Shown: positions 1 through 8,872, counted from the first letter of the stretch. The stretch: 54,109 nt of DNA from Candidatus Omnitrophota bacterium (GCA_903901225.1 CAIUQE010000005.1:1-54109); one strand, 5' to 3'. Numbers and translations: made by a program. The notes: generated by a model from the sequence alone, not told the origin.

Positions 1-56
1 CAGTTTTGAATAAGTTCTGACTTGAGGTCCATTTTGTTTATCACTTTCCATGGCAT
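1..56 (-). CDS. IS481-like transposase, 5' fragment cut by window edge
   Basis: Reading minus from the ATG at 54-56 gives MPWKVINKMDLKSELIQN, open to the window edge. An MPW start followed by a short basic stretch is typical of IS481-family integrase-core transposases. A strong AGGAGG precedes the ATG at good spacing. Only 18 residues are visible, so the family call rests on the start and on the end-like sequence at 57-140; the catalytic DDE domain is outside the window. It could be intact or a remnant. Confidence 0.5.
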   Translation of the reverse strand, partial: MPWKVINKMDLKSELIQN

Positions 57-140
57 AGGCGTTCCTCCTTGCCATAAAGTGTAAACTATGTACCCGGTCT
101 GTTTTGTAAACTATGTTACCAGTTTGTACCTTAATTGACA
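57..140 (-). mobile_element. Putative IS481-like left end
   Basis: Upstream of the transposase fragment, the minus strand begins TGTCAATTAAGG at 140, the TGT expected at IS481-family termini. Two near-identical 15-16 bp direct repeats (TGTAAACTATGTACC at 80-94, TGTAAACTATGTTACC at 105-120) lie inside, as expected for transposase-binding sites. The right end and target duplication are outside the window. Confidence 0.45.
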
Positions 141-174
141 CCCGCCCCCTGCCTGCCGGCAGGCAGGGGGCGGG
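141..174. repeat. Perfect 34-bp palindrome
   Basis: Each half is CCCGCCCCCTGCCTGCC and its exact reverse complement, with no loop. It abuts the putative IS end at 140. It could act as a bidirectional terminator stem, but no T-run follows on either side. It may also be an insertion target or part of a REP-like element. Confidence 0.7.
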
Positions 175-193
175 TATGGGTGGGAAGATCCGT

Positions 194-236
194 GGACACG
201 TACCAAATTCAAAGGACGAATTTGGTACATGTCCCC
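194..236. repeat. REP-like hairpin with GTACC arms, 3' of phoU
   Basis: GGACA-c-GTACCAAATTC pairs with GAATTTGGTAC-a-TGTCC across a short AAAGGAC loop. Imperfect hairpins of this GGGACA/GTACC type are common interspersed elements linked to REP-associated tyrosine transposases in other bacteria. It lies just past the phoU stop, so it may also stabilise or end the pst transcript. Confidence 0.6.
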
Positions 237-250
237 GTTCTATATAATAG

Positions 251-916
251 TTAAAGGCGCTCGGGATGGTGCTTGACGACTTCGGCGTTCACCATGTAGA
301 TCACGTCTTCCGCGATATAAGTGGCGTGGTCGCACACGCGCTCAAGGTAACGCGCGATCAGGAGCATCTGGACCGCCCGCGCGATCACCTGCGGGTCTTT
401 CTCCATATATTCTTCAATAAGTTCTTTCTGGACAGAATCGCGCAACGCGTCCGCCTCGGGGTCCAGGAAAAGGACTTCCTTGGCGAGTTCGCTATCCCTG
501 GAAATGAACGCCTCAATGGACATCCAGACCATTTTCTGCGACAACGCCATCAGCCGGGGAATATCCACCAAAGGCTTCACCAGCGGCTGTTCCACAATGG
601 GGATGACACGCTCGGCGATATCCACCGCGATATCGGCGATCCGCTCCAGTTCCCCGTTGAGGCGCATGCCCGTCGTGATGAACCGCACATCGACCGCCAT
701 GGGCTGGAACCGCGCAATAAGATCAAGGCAACGCTCGTCGATCACAAGCTCCAGTTCATCGACCTGGGTGTCGCCGTCAATGACCGCCTGGGCCGCCTTG
801 ATATCGCGGTTCTTGAGCGCCGCGATCGACTTGGCGACGGCTTCCTCGGCGAGAGTGCCCATCTTCCTGATCTCGTTGTTAAGTTCCGTCAGTTCTTCCT
901 GGAAAGGCTTGCTCAT
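251..916 (-). CDS. phoU: Phosphate signalling protein PhoU
   Basis: 221 residues, the normal PhoU length, forming two three-helix PhoU repeats. Acidic metal-binding motifs are visible in ELERIADIAVDIAER near residue 93 and RYLERVCDHATYIAEDV near residue 190. PhoU links the Pst transporter to the PhoR kinase and keeps the Pho response off when phosphate is plentiful. It is the last gene of the pst run, 16 bp after pstB, which is the usual place for phoU. Start ATG at 916 has AGGAGAAG just upstream. Confidence 0.95.
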   Translation of the reverse strand: MSKPFQEELTELNNEIRKMGTLAEEAVAKSIAALKNRDIKAAQAVIDGDTQVDELELVIDERCLDLIARFQPMAVDVRFITTGMRLNGELERIADIAVDIAERVIPIVEQPLVKPLVDIPRLMALSQKMVWMSIEAFISRDSELAKEVLFLDPEADALRDSVQKELIEEYMEKDPQVIARAVQMLLIARYLERVCDHATYIAEDVIYMVNAEVVKHHPERL

Positions 917-932
917 GGATCTTCTCCTAAGT

Positions 933-1694
933 TTATCCGAATCGACCGGTGATATAATCTTCCGTGCGCTTGTCCCTGGGGCGCGTGAACATGACCTCGG
1001 TGCGGCCGAACTCGACCATCTCCCCCATATAAAAGAAGCCCGTATAATCCGAAACGCGCGCGGCCTGCTGCATATTATGCGTCACAATAACGATCGTGTA
1101 ATCTTTTTTTAACTCAAGTATGAGCGCCTCGACCTTGTGCGTTGAAATAGGGTCGAGCGAGGCGCATGGCTCGTCGAACAGGATCACTTCCGGCTCAATC
1201 GCCAGGCAGCGCGCGATGCACAAGCGTTGCTGCTGACCGCCGGACATCCCCAGCGCGCTGTCATGCAAACGATGCTTGACCTCGTCCCACAGCGCCGCCT
1301 TCTTGAGCGATTCGATGACGCGCTCCTCGATCTTGCCCTTATCCTTCATGCCATTGATCTGAAGCCCGTAGGCGACATTCTCAAAAATGCTCTTGGGAAA
1401 AGGATTAGGCTTCTGGAACACCATCCCCACGCGCCGGCGCAAGTCAACCGCGTCCACATCCGGCGCGATGATATCTTTCCCGTCGAGCAGGATCCGCCCC
1501 GTCAATACCGCGTTGGGGACAAGCTCATGCATGCGATTCAAGAGGCGTATAAAAGTGGATTTCCCGCAGCCTGACGGCCCGATGATCGCGGTCACCGCGT
1601 TGCTGGCAATATCCAGGTGTATCCCTTTGAGCGCCTGCTGACGGCCATAAAAGAAATCCACGTTCTCGGCTTTCATCCTGATCTTATTGTCCAT
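933..1694 (-). CDS. pstB: Phosphate ABC transporter ATPase PstB
   Basis: 253 residues, cytoplasmic ATPase that powers phosphate import through PstAC. Walker A is GPSGCGKST near residue 40, the Q-loop region is [15 protein letters not shown], the signature is [16 protein letters not shown] and Walker B is [13 protein letters not shown], followed by the switch His in VTHNM. The FQKPNPFP and DEPCASLDP segments are diagnostic for PstB within the ABC family. The start overlaps the pstA stop by 11 bp, so the two are probably translationally coupled. Confidence 0.96.
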   Translation of the reverse strand: MDNKIRMKAENVDFFYGRQQALKGIHLDIASNAVTAIIGPSGCGKSTFIRLLNRMHELVPNAVLTGRILLDGKDIIAPDVDAVDLRRRVGMVFQKPNPFPKSIFENVAYGLQINGMKDKGKIEERVIESLKKAALWDEVKHRLHDSALGMSGGQQQRLCIARCLAIEPEVILFDEPCASLDPISTHKVEALILELKKDYTIVIVTHNMQQAARVSDYTGFFYMGEMVEFGRTEVMFTRPRDKRTEDYITGRFG

Positions 1695-2553
1695 GAGCGA
1701 TCCCTTTTTTTCTCAAATTATAGCGCATGATCACCGCCGCCAGGTTCAACGTGAAGACGAGAACGATAAGGACCAGCGCCGTGCCGTAAGCAATGGGCCG
1801 GACCAGCACGATGTTATGGTGCTGGGTGGACATGATATACAAATGGTACGGCAGCGCCATGAACTGGCTGAACACGGAATTCGGTATGTCCGGCAGGAAG
1901 AACGCCGCCCCGGTGAACAGGATCGGCGCCGTCTCGCCCGCAGCGCGGGATATCCCCAGGATCGCGCCCGTCAGCATGCCGGGGACCGCGTAGGGCAGGA
2001 CATTACCCCAGATCGACTGCCACTTGGTCGCGCCCAGCGCCAGGGCCCCTTCACGATAGGCGCGCGGCACGGTCTTCAGCGCTTCTTCGCTCGCCGTGAT
2101 CGTGACCGGCAGGGTCATCAGCCCCAGCGTGCATCCCGCGGCGAGAATGGATGTCCCGAAATGGGCCGCCTCGACGAACAACGCCACCCCGAAAAGCCCG
2201 TAGACGATCGACGGCACGCCGGAAAGGTTGCGGATGGACATGCGGATGAAGCGCGTCAGGCCGTTGTCCCGGGCATACTCATTCAGATGAATGGCGCAGC
2301 CCATGCCCAGCGGCACGGCCAGAAGGCCCGCAATGATCGTCACAAAAAGCGTCCCGATAAGCGCCGGGAAAATACCGCCCTTGGTCATGCCGTCCAGCGG
2401 CGGTTGCGTCAGGAACTGCCAGGAAATGATCCCGATCCCCTTGGTGATAATGTCGTAAAAAACAATGACCAGGATCAGCGCCACGAACCCCATGCAGGCC
2501 CGCAGGGCCCAGAACCCCAGCCATTCAATGATGCGCGACGATCCGGCTTTCAT
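1684..2553 (-). CDS. pstA: Phosphate ABC transporter permease PstA
   Basis: 289 residues from ATG at 2551-2553 ([15 protein letters not shown]), an inner-membrane permease with about six membrane segments. The EAA-type cytoplasmic loop that docks on PstB reads [22 protein letters not shown]. The same frame stays open upstream to 2871, but that extension is arginine- and histidine-rich readthrough inside pstC and was rejected. The ATG overlaps the pstC stop as TGATG, indicating translational coupling. Confidence 0.95.
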   Translation of the reverse strand: MKAGSSRIIEWLGFWALRACMGFVALILVIVFYDIITKGIGIISWQFLTQPPLDGMTKGGIFPALIGTLFVTIIAGLLAVPLGMGCAIHLNEYARDNGLTRFIRMSIRNLSGVPSIVYGLFGVALFVEAAHFGTSILAAGCTLGLMTLPVTITASEEALKTVPRAYREGALALGATKWQSIWGNVLPYAVPGMLTGAILGISRAAGETAPILFTGAAFFLPDIPNSVFSQFMALPYHLYIMSTQHHNIVLVRPIAYGTALVLIVLVFTLNLAAVIMRYNLRKKGIAHGQ

Positions 2554-3431
2554 CAGCGCGCCCTCGTGTGCTTGTGGAAAAATACGTCCGCGGCGAGATT
2601 GACGAAGAACGTGATGATGAACAGCATCAACCCGACCACGAACAGCATGTAATAATGGGTCGTGTGGTAGGCGACCTCGCCGAGTTCGATCGCGATGGTG
2701 GCGGTCATGGTCTTGACCGGCCCCAGGAAACTCCCCGGGAACTCGGCAGCATTTCCCGTCGCCATCAGGACGGTCATGGTCTCGCCGATAGCCCGCCCCA
2801 TGCCCAGCATGCACGCGGCCAGGATACCCGATGCCGCGGCCGGGATCTTGACCTGGATCACGGTCTGCCATTTGTTGGCGCCCAGGGCCATGGACGCTTC
2901 CTCATAGGAACGCGGGACACTGCCCAAAGCATCCTCGGACAAGCTGATGATCGTCGGCAGCGCCATTACGGCCAGGAGGATCGACCCGTTGACGGCATTA
3001 AGGCCATTGTATCTCCCGGTCAATTTACAGATCATGGGGCCCACCAGGACAATGCCCAGGAACCCCAGCACGACCGACGGGATGCCCGCCAGTATCTCGA
3101 CGATGGGCTTGGCGATCTCGCGCACGCGGGGATCGGCCACATCCGAAAGGTACGCGGCCGCGCCGATGCCAACAGGAACCGCCACCGCCAGCGACCCCAG
3201 TGTCACCATGAGCGTGCTCATGAGCATCGGCAGGATGCCGTAGGTCGGGGTGGTATAGGCGTCGGGATTCCAGCTGGGCCACTTGATCATGTCCCCGACG
3301 CTGACATCATGGAAGGCGGGCCAGGCATTCCTGACAAGGATCACAAAGATCCCCACCAGGATCCCGATAACAATGATCCCGTTCAAAAAAAAGAACCCTT
3401 CAATGATCTTTTCCTTGATCCTGCGATTCAT
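2553..3431 (-). CDS. pstC: Phosphate ABC transporter permease PstC
   Basis: 292 residues, partner permease of PstA. It has an N-terminal membrane segment (GIIVIGILVGIFVILV), a periplasmic loop, then the five-helix permease core. The EAA loop is SYEEASMALGANKWQTVIQVKIP. A 58-bp structured repeat and about 180 bp separate it from pstS, a common way to make more binding protein than permease. All other pst genes are nearly contiguous. Confidence 0.95.
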   Translation of the reverse strand: MNRRIKEKIIEGFFFLNGIIVIGILVGIFVILVRNAWPAFHDVSVGDMIKWPSWNPDAYTTPTYGILPMLMSTLMVTLGSLAVAVPVGIGAAAYLSDVADPRVREIAKPIVEILAGIPSVVLGFLGIVLVGPMICKLTGRYNGLNAVNGSILLAVMALPTIISLSEDALGSVPRSYEEASMALGANKWQTVIQVKIPAAASGILAACMLGMGRAIGETMTVLMATGNAAEFPGSFLGPVKTMTATIAIELGEVAYHTTHYYMLFVVGLMLFIITFFVNLAADVFFHKHTRAR

Positions 3432-3518
3432 GAAGCCCCTTGTTTTGAAACTGTATTATTGCTGCCCGATTTTATCAGGATGTTCCGTTGTTTGAAACTA
3501 CATTAAACATAATAAAGC

Positions 3519-3576
3519 GTAGGGGCGGACCTCGTGTCCGCCCGGTTCTCCGGGCCGAGACAAGCTCGGCCCCTAC
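3519..3576. repeat. 58-bp cloverleaf interspersed repeat, copy 1
   Basis: Outer arms GTAGGGGC and GCCCCTAC enclose two inner hairpins: GGGCGGAC/GTCCGCCC and GGGCCGAG/CTCGGCCC (loop ACAAG). Copy 2 at 8737-8794 has the same length, strand and sequence except mainly for the linker between the hairpins. This looks like a small non-autonomous mobile or REP-type element. It lies between pstS and pstC, where a folded mRNA could protect the pstS message. Confidence 0.85.
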
Positions 3577-3610
3577 GCACTATCTTAACAACCATGCTTA
3601 TCAACAACGC

Positions 3611-4483
3611 TCAAAGCCCGAACCTGGCATTCGCGTCTTTATACTCAGCGGGGATCTCGTAGAATCCTTCTTCTTCGACGATCTTCTGGCCTTCCGCGCT
3701 CAGCTCGAACTGGATGAACGCCTTGACCGTTCCAGCGGGACTGCCGTTGACATACTGGTACAACGGCCGCGCGATCGGGTATTTCCCGGACATTACCGCG
3801 GGCTTGTCGATCGGGCTGACAGCCGGCTGACCGTTGCTCAGGTTAATATCAAGAATGCTCACCCCTGCGGCCTGTTTGGCATAGCCAACACCGATGTAAC
3901 CGATGCCCGAAGGATCCGCTTTGACAGCTTCCGCGATCTGGGAATTGCCGTTCATGGTATTCATTTTGGACGAGTAATTGCCTTTCAGGACCATTTCCTG
4001 GAGAAAGCCATACGTCCCGGAATTAGACTGGCGGCCATACAGGTTGATCGGCATATCGCTCCCGCCAACTTCCGACCAATTCTTGATCTCGCCGCGATAA
4101 ATGGCGCCAACCTGATCCTTGGTCAATACTTTCACGGGATTACCGGTATTCACAATGATGCTCAGCGCGTCGAACGCGATCACGATACGGCTGGGCTTGA
4201 CGCCATTGGTCGTAGCCGCCTCGAGTTCCTTCGCGTTGATCGCGCGGGATGAATCGGCGATCGCGCACTGCTTGTTGATCATCGCCGCGATCCCCGTCCC
4301 CGACCCGCCGCCCGTGACCGAGATCTTCACGCCGGGATTCTGCTGCATGTACACCTCGGCCTCTTTTTGGACGAGATTGATGATCGTATCCGATCCCTTC
4401 ACCTGAACCATCTCGGCGGATGCCGCGCCAGCCATGACGGCCAACCCTGACAACGCTACCATGAACTTCGTAGAGTATTTCAT
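3611..4483 (-). CDS. pstS: Periplasmic phosphate-binding protein PstS
   Basis: 290 residues. Signal peptide 1-23 ends ASA before EMVQVKGSD. Phosphate-coordinating loops are recognisable: KGSDTI near residue 29, GGGSGTG near 59 and SNSGTY near 153. It delivers phosphate to PstAC. The start has a strong AAGGAGG. It lies downstream of the porin, with a stem-loop between, so outer-membrane entry and periplasmic capture are encoded together. Confidence 0.95.
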   Translation of the reverse strand: MKYSTKFMVALSGLAVMAGAASAEMVQVKGSDTIINLVQKEAEVYMQQNPGVKISVTGGGSGTGIAAMINKQCAIADSSRAINAKELEAATTNGVKPSRIVIAFDALSIIVNTGNPVKVLTKDQVGAIYRGEIKNWSEVGGSDMPINLYGRQSNSGTYGFLQEMVLKGNYSSKMNTMNGNSQIAEAVKADPSGIGYIGVGYAKQAAGVSILDINLSNGQPAVSPIDKPAVMSGKYPIARPLYQYVNGSPAGTVKAFIQFELSAEGQKIVEEEGFYEIPAEYKDANARFGL

Positions 4484-4512
4484 ACTGCCTCCTTAAAATT
4501 TTATTTAAATAT

Positions 4513-4546
4513 ATGCCGGGGAGGCCTCACAGGACCGCCCCGGCAT
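4513..4546 (-). terminator. Porin-pstS intercistronic stem-loop
   Basis: ATGCCGGGGaGG pairs with CCgCCCCGGCAT (one internal mismatch) over a 10-nt loop, just past the porin stop. On the minus strand it is followed by an A/T-rich stretch rather than a clean T-run, so it could be a partial terminator or an RNA-stability element that separates porin and pstS expression. Confidence 0.55.
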
Positions 4547-4554
4547 CAACCGCC

Positions 4555-5880
4555 TTAGAACTTCATGTTCCAGTCGACCTGATAAACACTGGCCGGCTTG
4601 GTCTGGTTCGATCCGGCAAGCTGGACACTGCCGGGCAACTGCCACCCGTAATAATAGTCCAACCCGAGCCAGGTGTTCTTCCCAAGGCCGAAATCCAGCA
4701 TGCCTTCATGGGACCTCATGCCTGTTTTGCCGGCATAACGATCCGAGTCAGGAAGAATATCCAGGACCGCGTCACGACCCAGCATGGCATAATTGTACCT
4801 GAGCTGCCAATCGCCGAACGCCGCGATCTTCTCAGCGCCGACCTTGAACCCGCCCATGTAACCCGTGTTACGGTTCTTCACGGCCACGTTCTGCACATAT
4901 TCACCAAAGATGCTCAAATACGGCAGGTTGATGCCAAGTGCCTTCAACGGTTCCTTGATGCTCAACTCAACCGCCGGACTAAGCTCTGTGTATTTATACA
5001 GCAACAGCCCTGTCGTGGTTCCCGTGGTATTGGAATTCGTTCCCGCGGTCCCATAAAGCTGTTTGTTGTTGGTTCCGGTGTGCATGTAGTAAGAAAGCGC
5101 ACTCTTGAGGCTGACCGTATCACTGATGCCATAAACCAAGCCAGGCTGAGCGACATACATCGTCGGGCTCGCCCATTTCTTGGCCGTGGCGGTTGTTGTT
5201 TCCGCGATGGTCAGGACTCCTGTATTAAGGAACGCATTCACATTCGGGCTCAGCTGATGCTCAAGCTTTAAGGCTCCGCCCGCCGGATTGATATCCGTAT
5301 CCCAGATCAGGTCGCCCGGTTCCCAGAGTGGATTTTTGAATTTACCCGCCGTCAATGTCGCCCACGAAACCGGCGCATATTGGGCAAACGCGTAATCCAG
5401 CGCCAATGAATACTTGGAAAACCCGTTCGTCAGCGTCTGGTTGGTCGAACGCGACTGGTCCGCGGACTCTGTGGCCACATCATCCTTACCGGTGGCCAGG
5501 CCGATACCAACGAGCAGCTTGTCATTGGGCTTGGACTCCACGCCAAGGCGCATGCGAATGCGCGTGCGGTCACCATCAGGCGTGACGGTCGTTCCCGCAA
5601 GCTGTTTGGCATGGTCATGCTGATACCTGAAACGGAAATCACCCTTCAGCTTCGTTGTCTGCACCCAGGCCGGGATCGCATCATTCGAACCTGTGGCATT
5701 CTGCTGAGCCACCTGCTGCTTCGTCTCATCGAGCAGGATCTGCCCCTCATTCGCTGACAGCACGCCTTTTTCGACGAGTTTCTGAACAAGGAGATCCACT
5801 TCTCCCGCGTGAGCCATCGGCGCGCACGTCACCAGAGCCGCCGCCCACACCACCATTGCGAACCACAATTCTTTTCTCAT
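4555..5880 (-). CDS. Outer-membrane porin, probably for phosphate uptake
   Basis: 441 residues. Signal peptide 1-25 (cleavage after AHA), then a short helical region (LVQKLVEKGVLSANEGQILL) and a long run of alternating hydrophobic strands ending YQVDWNMKF, with the terminal Phe typical of outer-membrane barrels. This matches putative-porin families that carry an S-layer-homology-like N-terminal helix. Phosphate specificity is inferred from its place between phoR and pstS and from a Pho-box-like repeat in its promoter. Start ATG has AAGGGGATGT upstream. Confidence 0.8.
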   Translation of the reverse strand: MRKELWFAMVVWAAALVTCAPMAHAGEVDLLVQKLVEKGVLSANEGQILLDETKQQVAQQNATGSNDAIPAWVQTTKLKGDFRFRYQHDHAKQLAGTTVTPDGDRTRIRMRLGVESKPNDKLLVGIGLATGKDDVATESADQSRSTNQTLTNGFSKYSLALDYAFAQYAPVSWATLTAGKFKNPLWEPGDLIWDTDINPAGGALKLEHQLSPNVNAFLNTGVLTIAETTTATAKKWASPTMYVAQPGLVYGISDTVSLKSALSYYMHTGTNNKQLYGTAGTNSNTTGTTTGLLLYKYTELSPAVELSIKEPLKALGINLPYLSIFGEYVQNVAVKNRNTGYMGGFKVGAEKIAAFGDWQLRYNYAMLGRDAVLDILPDSDRYAGKTGMRSHEGMLDFGLGKNTWLGLDYYYGWQLPGSVQLAGSNQTKPASVYQVDWNMKF

Positions 5881-6194
5881 ACATCCCCTTTCTTTTGGGA
5901 TCTGCCACAGACATTCTGCTGGCTTTTGAGAAGAGAATACAATGGATGTGTTGCGAAAAAGTGGCGTTGGTGTGAACTTTGTGTGAACTTAACCCGGATT
6001 TTTCATTAGAAAAATCCGCCCCGTGAATTCACTTATACCAAATCATTTCGGAAAGGTGAATTCAGGGTCGCGTGGCAAATCCGAATGGATTTGCCAGCTT
6101 TGCGAGGTAATCCCAGATTTTGCGCGCACTTATAATTACACAATATGCTTACACTATCTGTAACAGCGTGCAAAATGTGGGATCAAACAAGGAA
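5881..6194. repeat. Hairpin-rich intergenic region between phoR and porin
   Basis: This 314-bp gap has no convincing gene. Beyond the Pho-box-like repeat it holds a hairpin CGGATTTTT/AAAAATCCG (5995-6018), a palindrome GTGAATTCAC (6023-6032) echoed by GGTGAATTCA at 6055-6064, and a hairpin TGGCAAATCC/GGATTTGCCA (6073-6096). I see no second copy of this block in the window. It may be another REP-type element or a set of mRNA 3'-end structures for phoR. Confidence 0.55.
5971..5988 (-). promoter_or_regulatory. Pho-box-like direct repeat upstream of porin
   Basis: On the minus strand GTTCACA occurs twice with an 11-bp period (GTTCACACAAAGTTCACA), followed by a degenerate third unit. The TTCACA-N5-TTCACA layout resembles PhoP/PhoB tandem sites of the TT(A/C/T)ACA type. 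A possible -10 TATTCT lies about 31 bp downstream. The same arrangement occurs at 17581-17598 upstream of the giant gene. Binding by the PhoB at 7957 is inferred. Confidence 0.6.
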
Positions 6195-7973
6195 TTACGC
6201 CGCGGGAAGGGTAAAACTGAAGGTCGTGCCCTGGCCCACCACGGAAGATACCCAGACTTCACCGCCATGGGCGTGGACGATGTGCTTGACGATCGAGAGG
6301 CCCAGGCCTGTACCGCCCTGGTCACGCGAACGCCCCTTGTCCACGCGATAAAACCGTTCAAAAATACGGCTGAGGTCTTCCGGAGGGATGCCAATGCCGG
6401 TATCCGTGATATCGAAGCGGATGAACCTGCCCTGCGCCACGGCCGCGACATTGACACGGCCGCCATCAGGGGTGTACTTCACGGCATTGTCCAGCAGGTT
6501 GAGGAACACCTGCGCGAGCCGGGCCTCATCGGCCATCACGCGGGACACCCCTTCTTTCAGGGCTACATTGACCGCCAACTTCTTTTCCGTGACCGCCTTC
6601 TCCAATATGGCAAGACTGCGTTGAAGGACAATGCAGGCATCGAGCCGCGCGGGCACAACCTTCATCCGGCCGGACTCGATCCTGGCCAGATCCAGCAGGT
6701 CATTGATAAGATTGACGAGCCGGTCGCTGTTCTCGTGGATTATCCCGAGGAATTCTTTCAGCGCCGCGGGATCTTCCATGGCCCCGCCCAGGAGGGTTTC
6801 CGCGTAGCCCTTGATGCTGGCCACGGGGGTCCGTAATTCGTGCGACACATTCGCCACAAAATCCTGGCGCACTTTTTCCAGCCGCCGCAACTCGGAAACA
6901 TCGTGGAACACCAGCACCGCGCCTTCCACTTTCTGCGACGGGCGGATAACGACACCGTTGACCTTGAGGTCTTTCTCTTCGGGCAGCAGGAAGGATATTT
7001 CCTGGCTGATGACGCGATCCTTGCCCTGCAACAGGCGCTCAAGGATGCCGGTGAGCGCCGTATTGCGGACCACATCAATGGCATGCCGCCCTTCGGGCGA
7101 CGCGTCAATCAAAAACATTTTACGCAAGGCCGGGTTCATCAGCATGACAAGCCCTTTGTCATTGACCAGCATGATGCCTTCAAACATGTGCGTGATGACG
7201 GCGTCGAGCCTGGCTTTTTCCTGCTCGATGTCCGTGATCTTGCTCCTGATCTCGTCGGACATGTGCGTGATCGCGCGCGCCAGGTCGCCCACCTCATCAT
7301 CAGAGCGCACCGAAGGCTTGCGGGAAAAATCTCCGGAGGCAATGGCCCTGGACACGGATGCCATTTCTTCCAGAGGCTTCGAAACGACCCGGGCGATCAA
7401 ATATGTGAAGCCAAGGCTCAGCAGGAATGCCAGCAGGAGCGCGAAACCTACGATCTTCTCCGGCCCCGCCTCCAGAAGTTCGACGTCGGAAAGCGGCATC
7501 GCCAGGCGAACGACCCCCTTGACGCCCCAGCTGTCGAAGGGGACCGCCATATAGAGAAGGTCCTTGCGGATGGTGGAACTGTAACGGCGACTGACGCCAA
7601 AACCCACCTTCACGGCATCGCGGATCTCGGGACGCCCCGCGTGATTCTCGACCGCGTGGATATTGGCATCGCTGACCTCGGAATCCCCAAGGACCACACC
7701 CCTGGTATCAACAAGGGTCACCCGCATGCCAACGGCCATGCTCATCCGGTGGGCCAGCGCTCCAGGCGCGGACATGCCGGCATGCGCCTGGATGTCGGTC
7801 TCCACAAGTTCCCGGGCAAGGGCAACTTCACGCCTGAGGTCGTTCTGAAGGTCCTGGTCAAGGAAAGTTTTTAGATGGCCGGTAAGGTAAAAATAACCCA
7901 GCGCAAGGCTGACGATGACCGCCGAACAGAGAAATGCCGTCAATTTCCAGTGAAGTTTAATCCTCATCATCAT
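6195..7973 (-). CDS. phoR: Phosphate-response sensor histidine kinase PhoR
   Basis: 592 residues. Membrane segment near 10-30, a periplasmic domain to about 165, second membrane segment near 168-190, HAMP (KPLEEMASVSRAIASGDFS), PAS near 250-360, HisKA with the phospho-acceptor His in VSHELRTPVASIKGY near 376, then N-box, G1 (DTGIGIPPEDL) and G2 (GGTGLGLSIVKHIV) of the ATPase domain. It autophosphorylates and controls PhoB, normally inhibited through PstABC and PhoU. The start overlaps the phoB stop by 17 bp. Confidence 0.92.
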   Translation of the reverse strand: MMMRIKLHWKLTAFLCSAVIVSLALGYFYLTGHLKTFLDQDLQNDLRREVALARELVETDIQAHAGMSAPGALAHRMSMAVGMRVTLVDTRGVVLGDSEVSDANIHAVENHAGRPEIRDAVKVGFGVSRRYSSTIRKDLLYMAVPFDSWGVKGVVRLAMPLSDVELLEAGPEKIVGFALLLAFLLSLGFTYLIARVVSKPLEEMASVSRAIASGDFSRKPSVRSDDEVGDLARAITHMSDEIRSKITDIEQEKARLDAVITHMFEGIMLVNDKGLVMLMNPALRKMFLIDASPEGRHAIDVVRNTALTGILERLLQGKDRVISQEISFLLPEEKDLKVNGVVIRPSQKVEGAVLVFHDVSELRRLEKVRQDFVANVSHELRTPVASIKGYAETLLGGAMEDPAALKEFLGIIHENSDRLVNLINDLLDLARIESGRMKVVPARLDACIVLQRSLAILEKAVTEKKLAVNVALKEGVSRVMADEARLAQVFLNLLDNAVKYTPDGGRVNVAAVAQGRFIRFDITDTGIGIPPEDLSRIFERFYRVDKGRSRDQGGTGLGLSIVKHIVHAHGGEVWVSSVVGQGTTFSFTLPAA

Positions 7974-8655
7974 CCTGCCTGAAACGGTAGCCCGCGCCGA
8001 TCACGGTCTCAATGAGGCCCCCGGCGACGGACAATTTGGACCGCAGACGACGCACGTGCGTGTCAACGGTGCGGGTGTAGATCTCGGCGTCAATGCCCCA
8101 GACGTCGGTCAAAAGCTTTTCACGGTCCTGCACGCGGCCCCGGCGCTCCATCAGCAGGGTCAGGAGCTTGAACTCCATGGCCGTCAACTTCACCTCGCGC
8201 CCCTTGACCGTCACGCGGTGGCGCTCCTTGTCCAACAGCAGGTCTTTGGCCGCGAGGACATCCCCAGCCTCAGCGCCGGCGCTATGACGCCGCAGCACGG
8301 CTTTCACGCGCAGCACAAGCTCGCGCGGGCTGAACGGCTTGACGATATAATCATCCACGCCAAGTTCAAGGCCGACGATGCGGTCAACCTCTTCGCCTTT
8401 GGCCGTGAGCATCATCACCGGGATGCGCTTGAGATCGGGATCGCGCTTGATGGCGCGGCATACCTCAAGCCCGTCGATGCCCGGCAGCATCACATCAAGC
8501 ATGACCAGATCAACGGACGCAGCCGCCAGCGCGGTGAGCGCGGCCTCTCCGGTTACCGCGATGGCACAGGCATAACCCGCCTTGTCCATGTTGTACTGGA
8601 TCAGGCGCGCGATGTCCTTGTCATCCTCGACGATCAATATTTTTTTCTTGGCCAT
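7957..8655 (-). CDS. phoB: OmpR-family response regulator PhoB
   Basis: 232 residues. The receiver domain has the acidic pair EDD near residue 10, phospho-acceptor Asp in LVMLDVMLPG and conserved Lys in VKPFSPREL. The C-terminal winged helix (LTAMEFKLLTLLMERRGRV, then TRTVDTHVRRLRSKL) is OmpR/PhoB type. Encoded with phoR and pst, it should activate Pho promoters, probably including the TTCACA repeats at 5971-5988 and 17581-17598. Confidence 0.93.
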   Translation of the reverse strand: MAKKKILIVEDDKDIARLIQYNMDKAGYACAIAVTGEAALTALAAASVDLVMLDVMLPGIDGLEVCRAIKRDPDLKRIPVMMLTAKGEEVDRIVGLELGVDDYIVKPFSPRELVLRVKAVLRRHSAGAEAGDVLAAKDLLLDKERHRVTVKGREVKLTAMEFKLLTLLMERRGRVQDREKLLTDVWGIDAEIYTRTVDTHVRRLRSKLSVAGGLIETVIGAGYRFRQDDDED

Positions 8656-8691
8656 AACTTATTATATTACCATACGCATATTTAATTTAAA

Positions 8692-8725
8692 TGCCATGTT
8701 TTTATGGCAAGAAATCACATGTCAA
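8692..8725 (-). promoter_or_regulatory. phoB upstream -35-like element and inverted repeat
   Basis: A TTGACA on the minus strand (8720-8725) is followed by the inverted repeat TGCCAT-N6-ATGGCA (8692-8709), then A/T-rich sequence before the phoB start. I could not fix a convincing -10. The inverted repeat could be an operator or an mRNA hairpin. Confidence 0.35.
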
Positions 8726-8736
8726 ATTTATTGTGT

Positions 8737-8794
8737 GTAGGGGCGGACCTTGTGTCCGCCCGACGTCACGGGCCGAGACAAGCTCGGCCCCTAC
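8737..8794. repeat. 58-bp cloverleaf interspersed repeat, copy 2
   Basis: Same orientation and length as 3519-3576, with the same outer arms (GTAGGGGC/GCCCCTAC) and the same second hairpin. The six or so bases linking the two hairpins differ. It lies between the giant gene and phoB. The two copies bracket pstS through phoB. Confidence 0.85.
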
Positions 8795-8872
8795 GCTCAT
8801 TTTCATCAACATTCATATTACCAGAAACCGCATTTTCACCCATCGTTTTTTCAACACCATGCCCCCGCATGT

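Noticed and set aside
141..174. Rho-independent terminator
   Set aside because: The stem is strong but has no loop and no T-run on either strand.
2554..2871. N-terminal extension of PstA
   Set aside because: The residues are readthrough of pstC in another frame; the ATG at 2553 overlaps the pstC stop and begins a standard PstA.
8692..8735. Pho box at the phoB promoter
   Set aside because: The TTGACA and nearby TTTC do not repeat with the TTCACA pattern or 11-bp period found at the porin and giant promoters.
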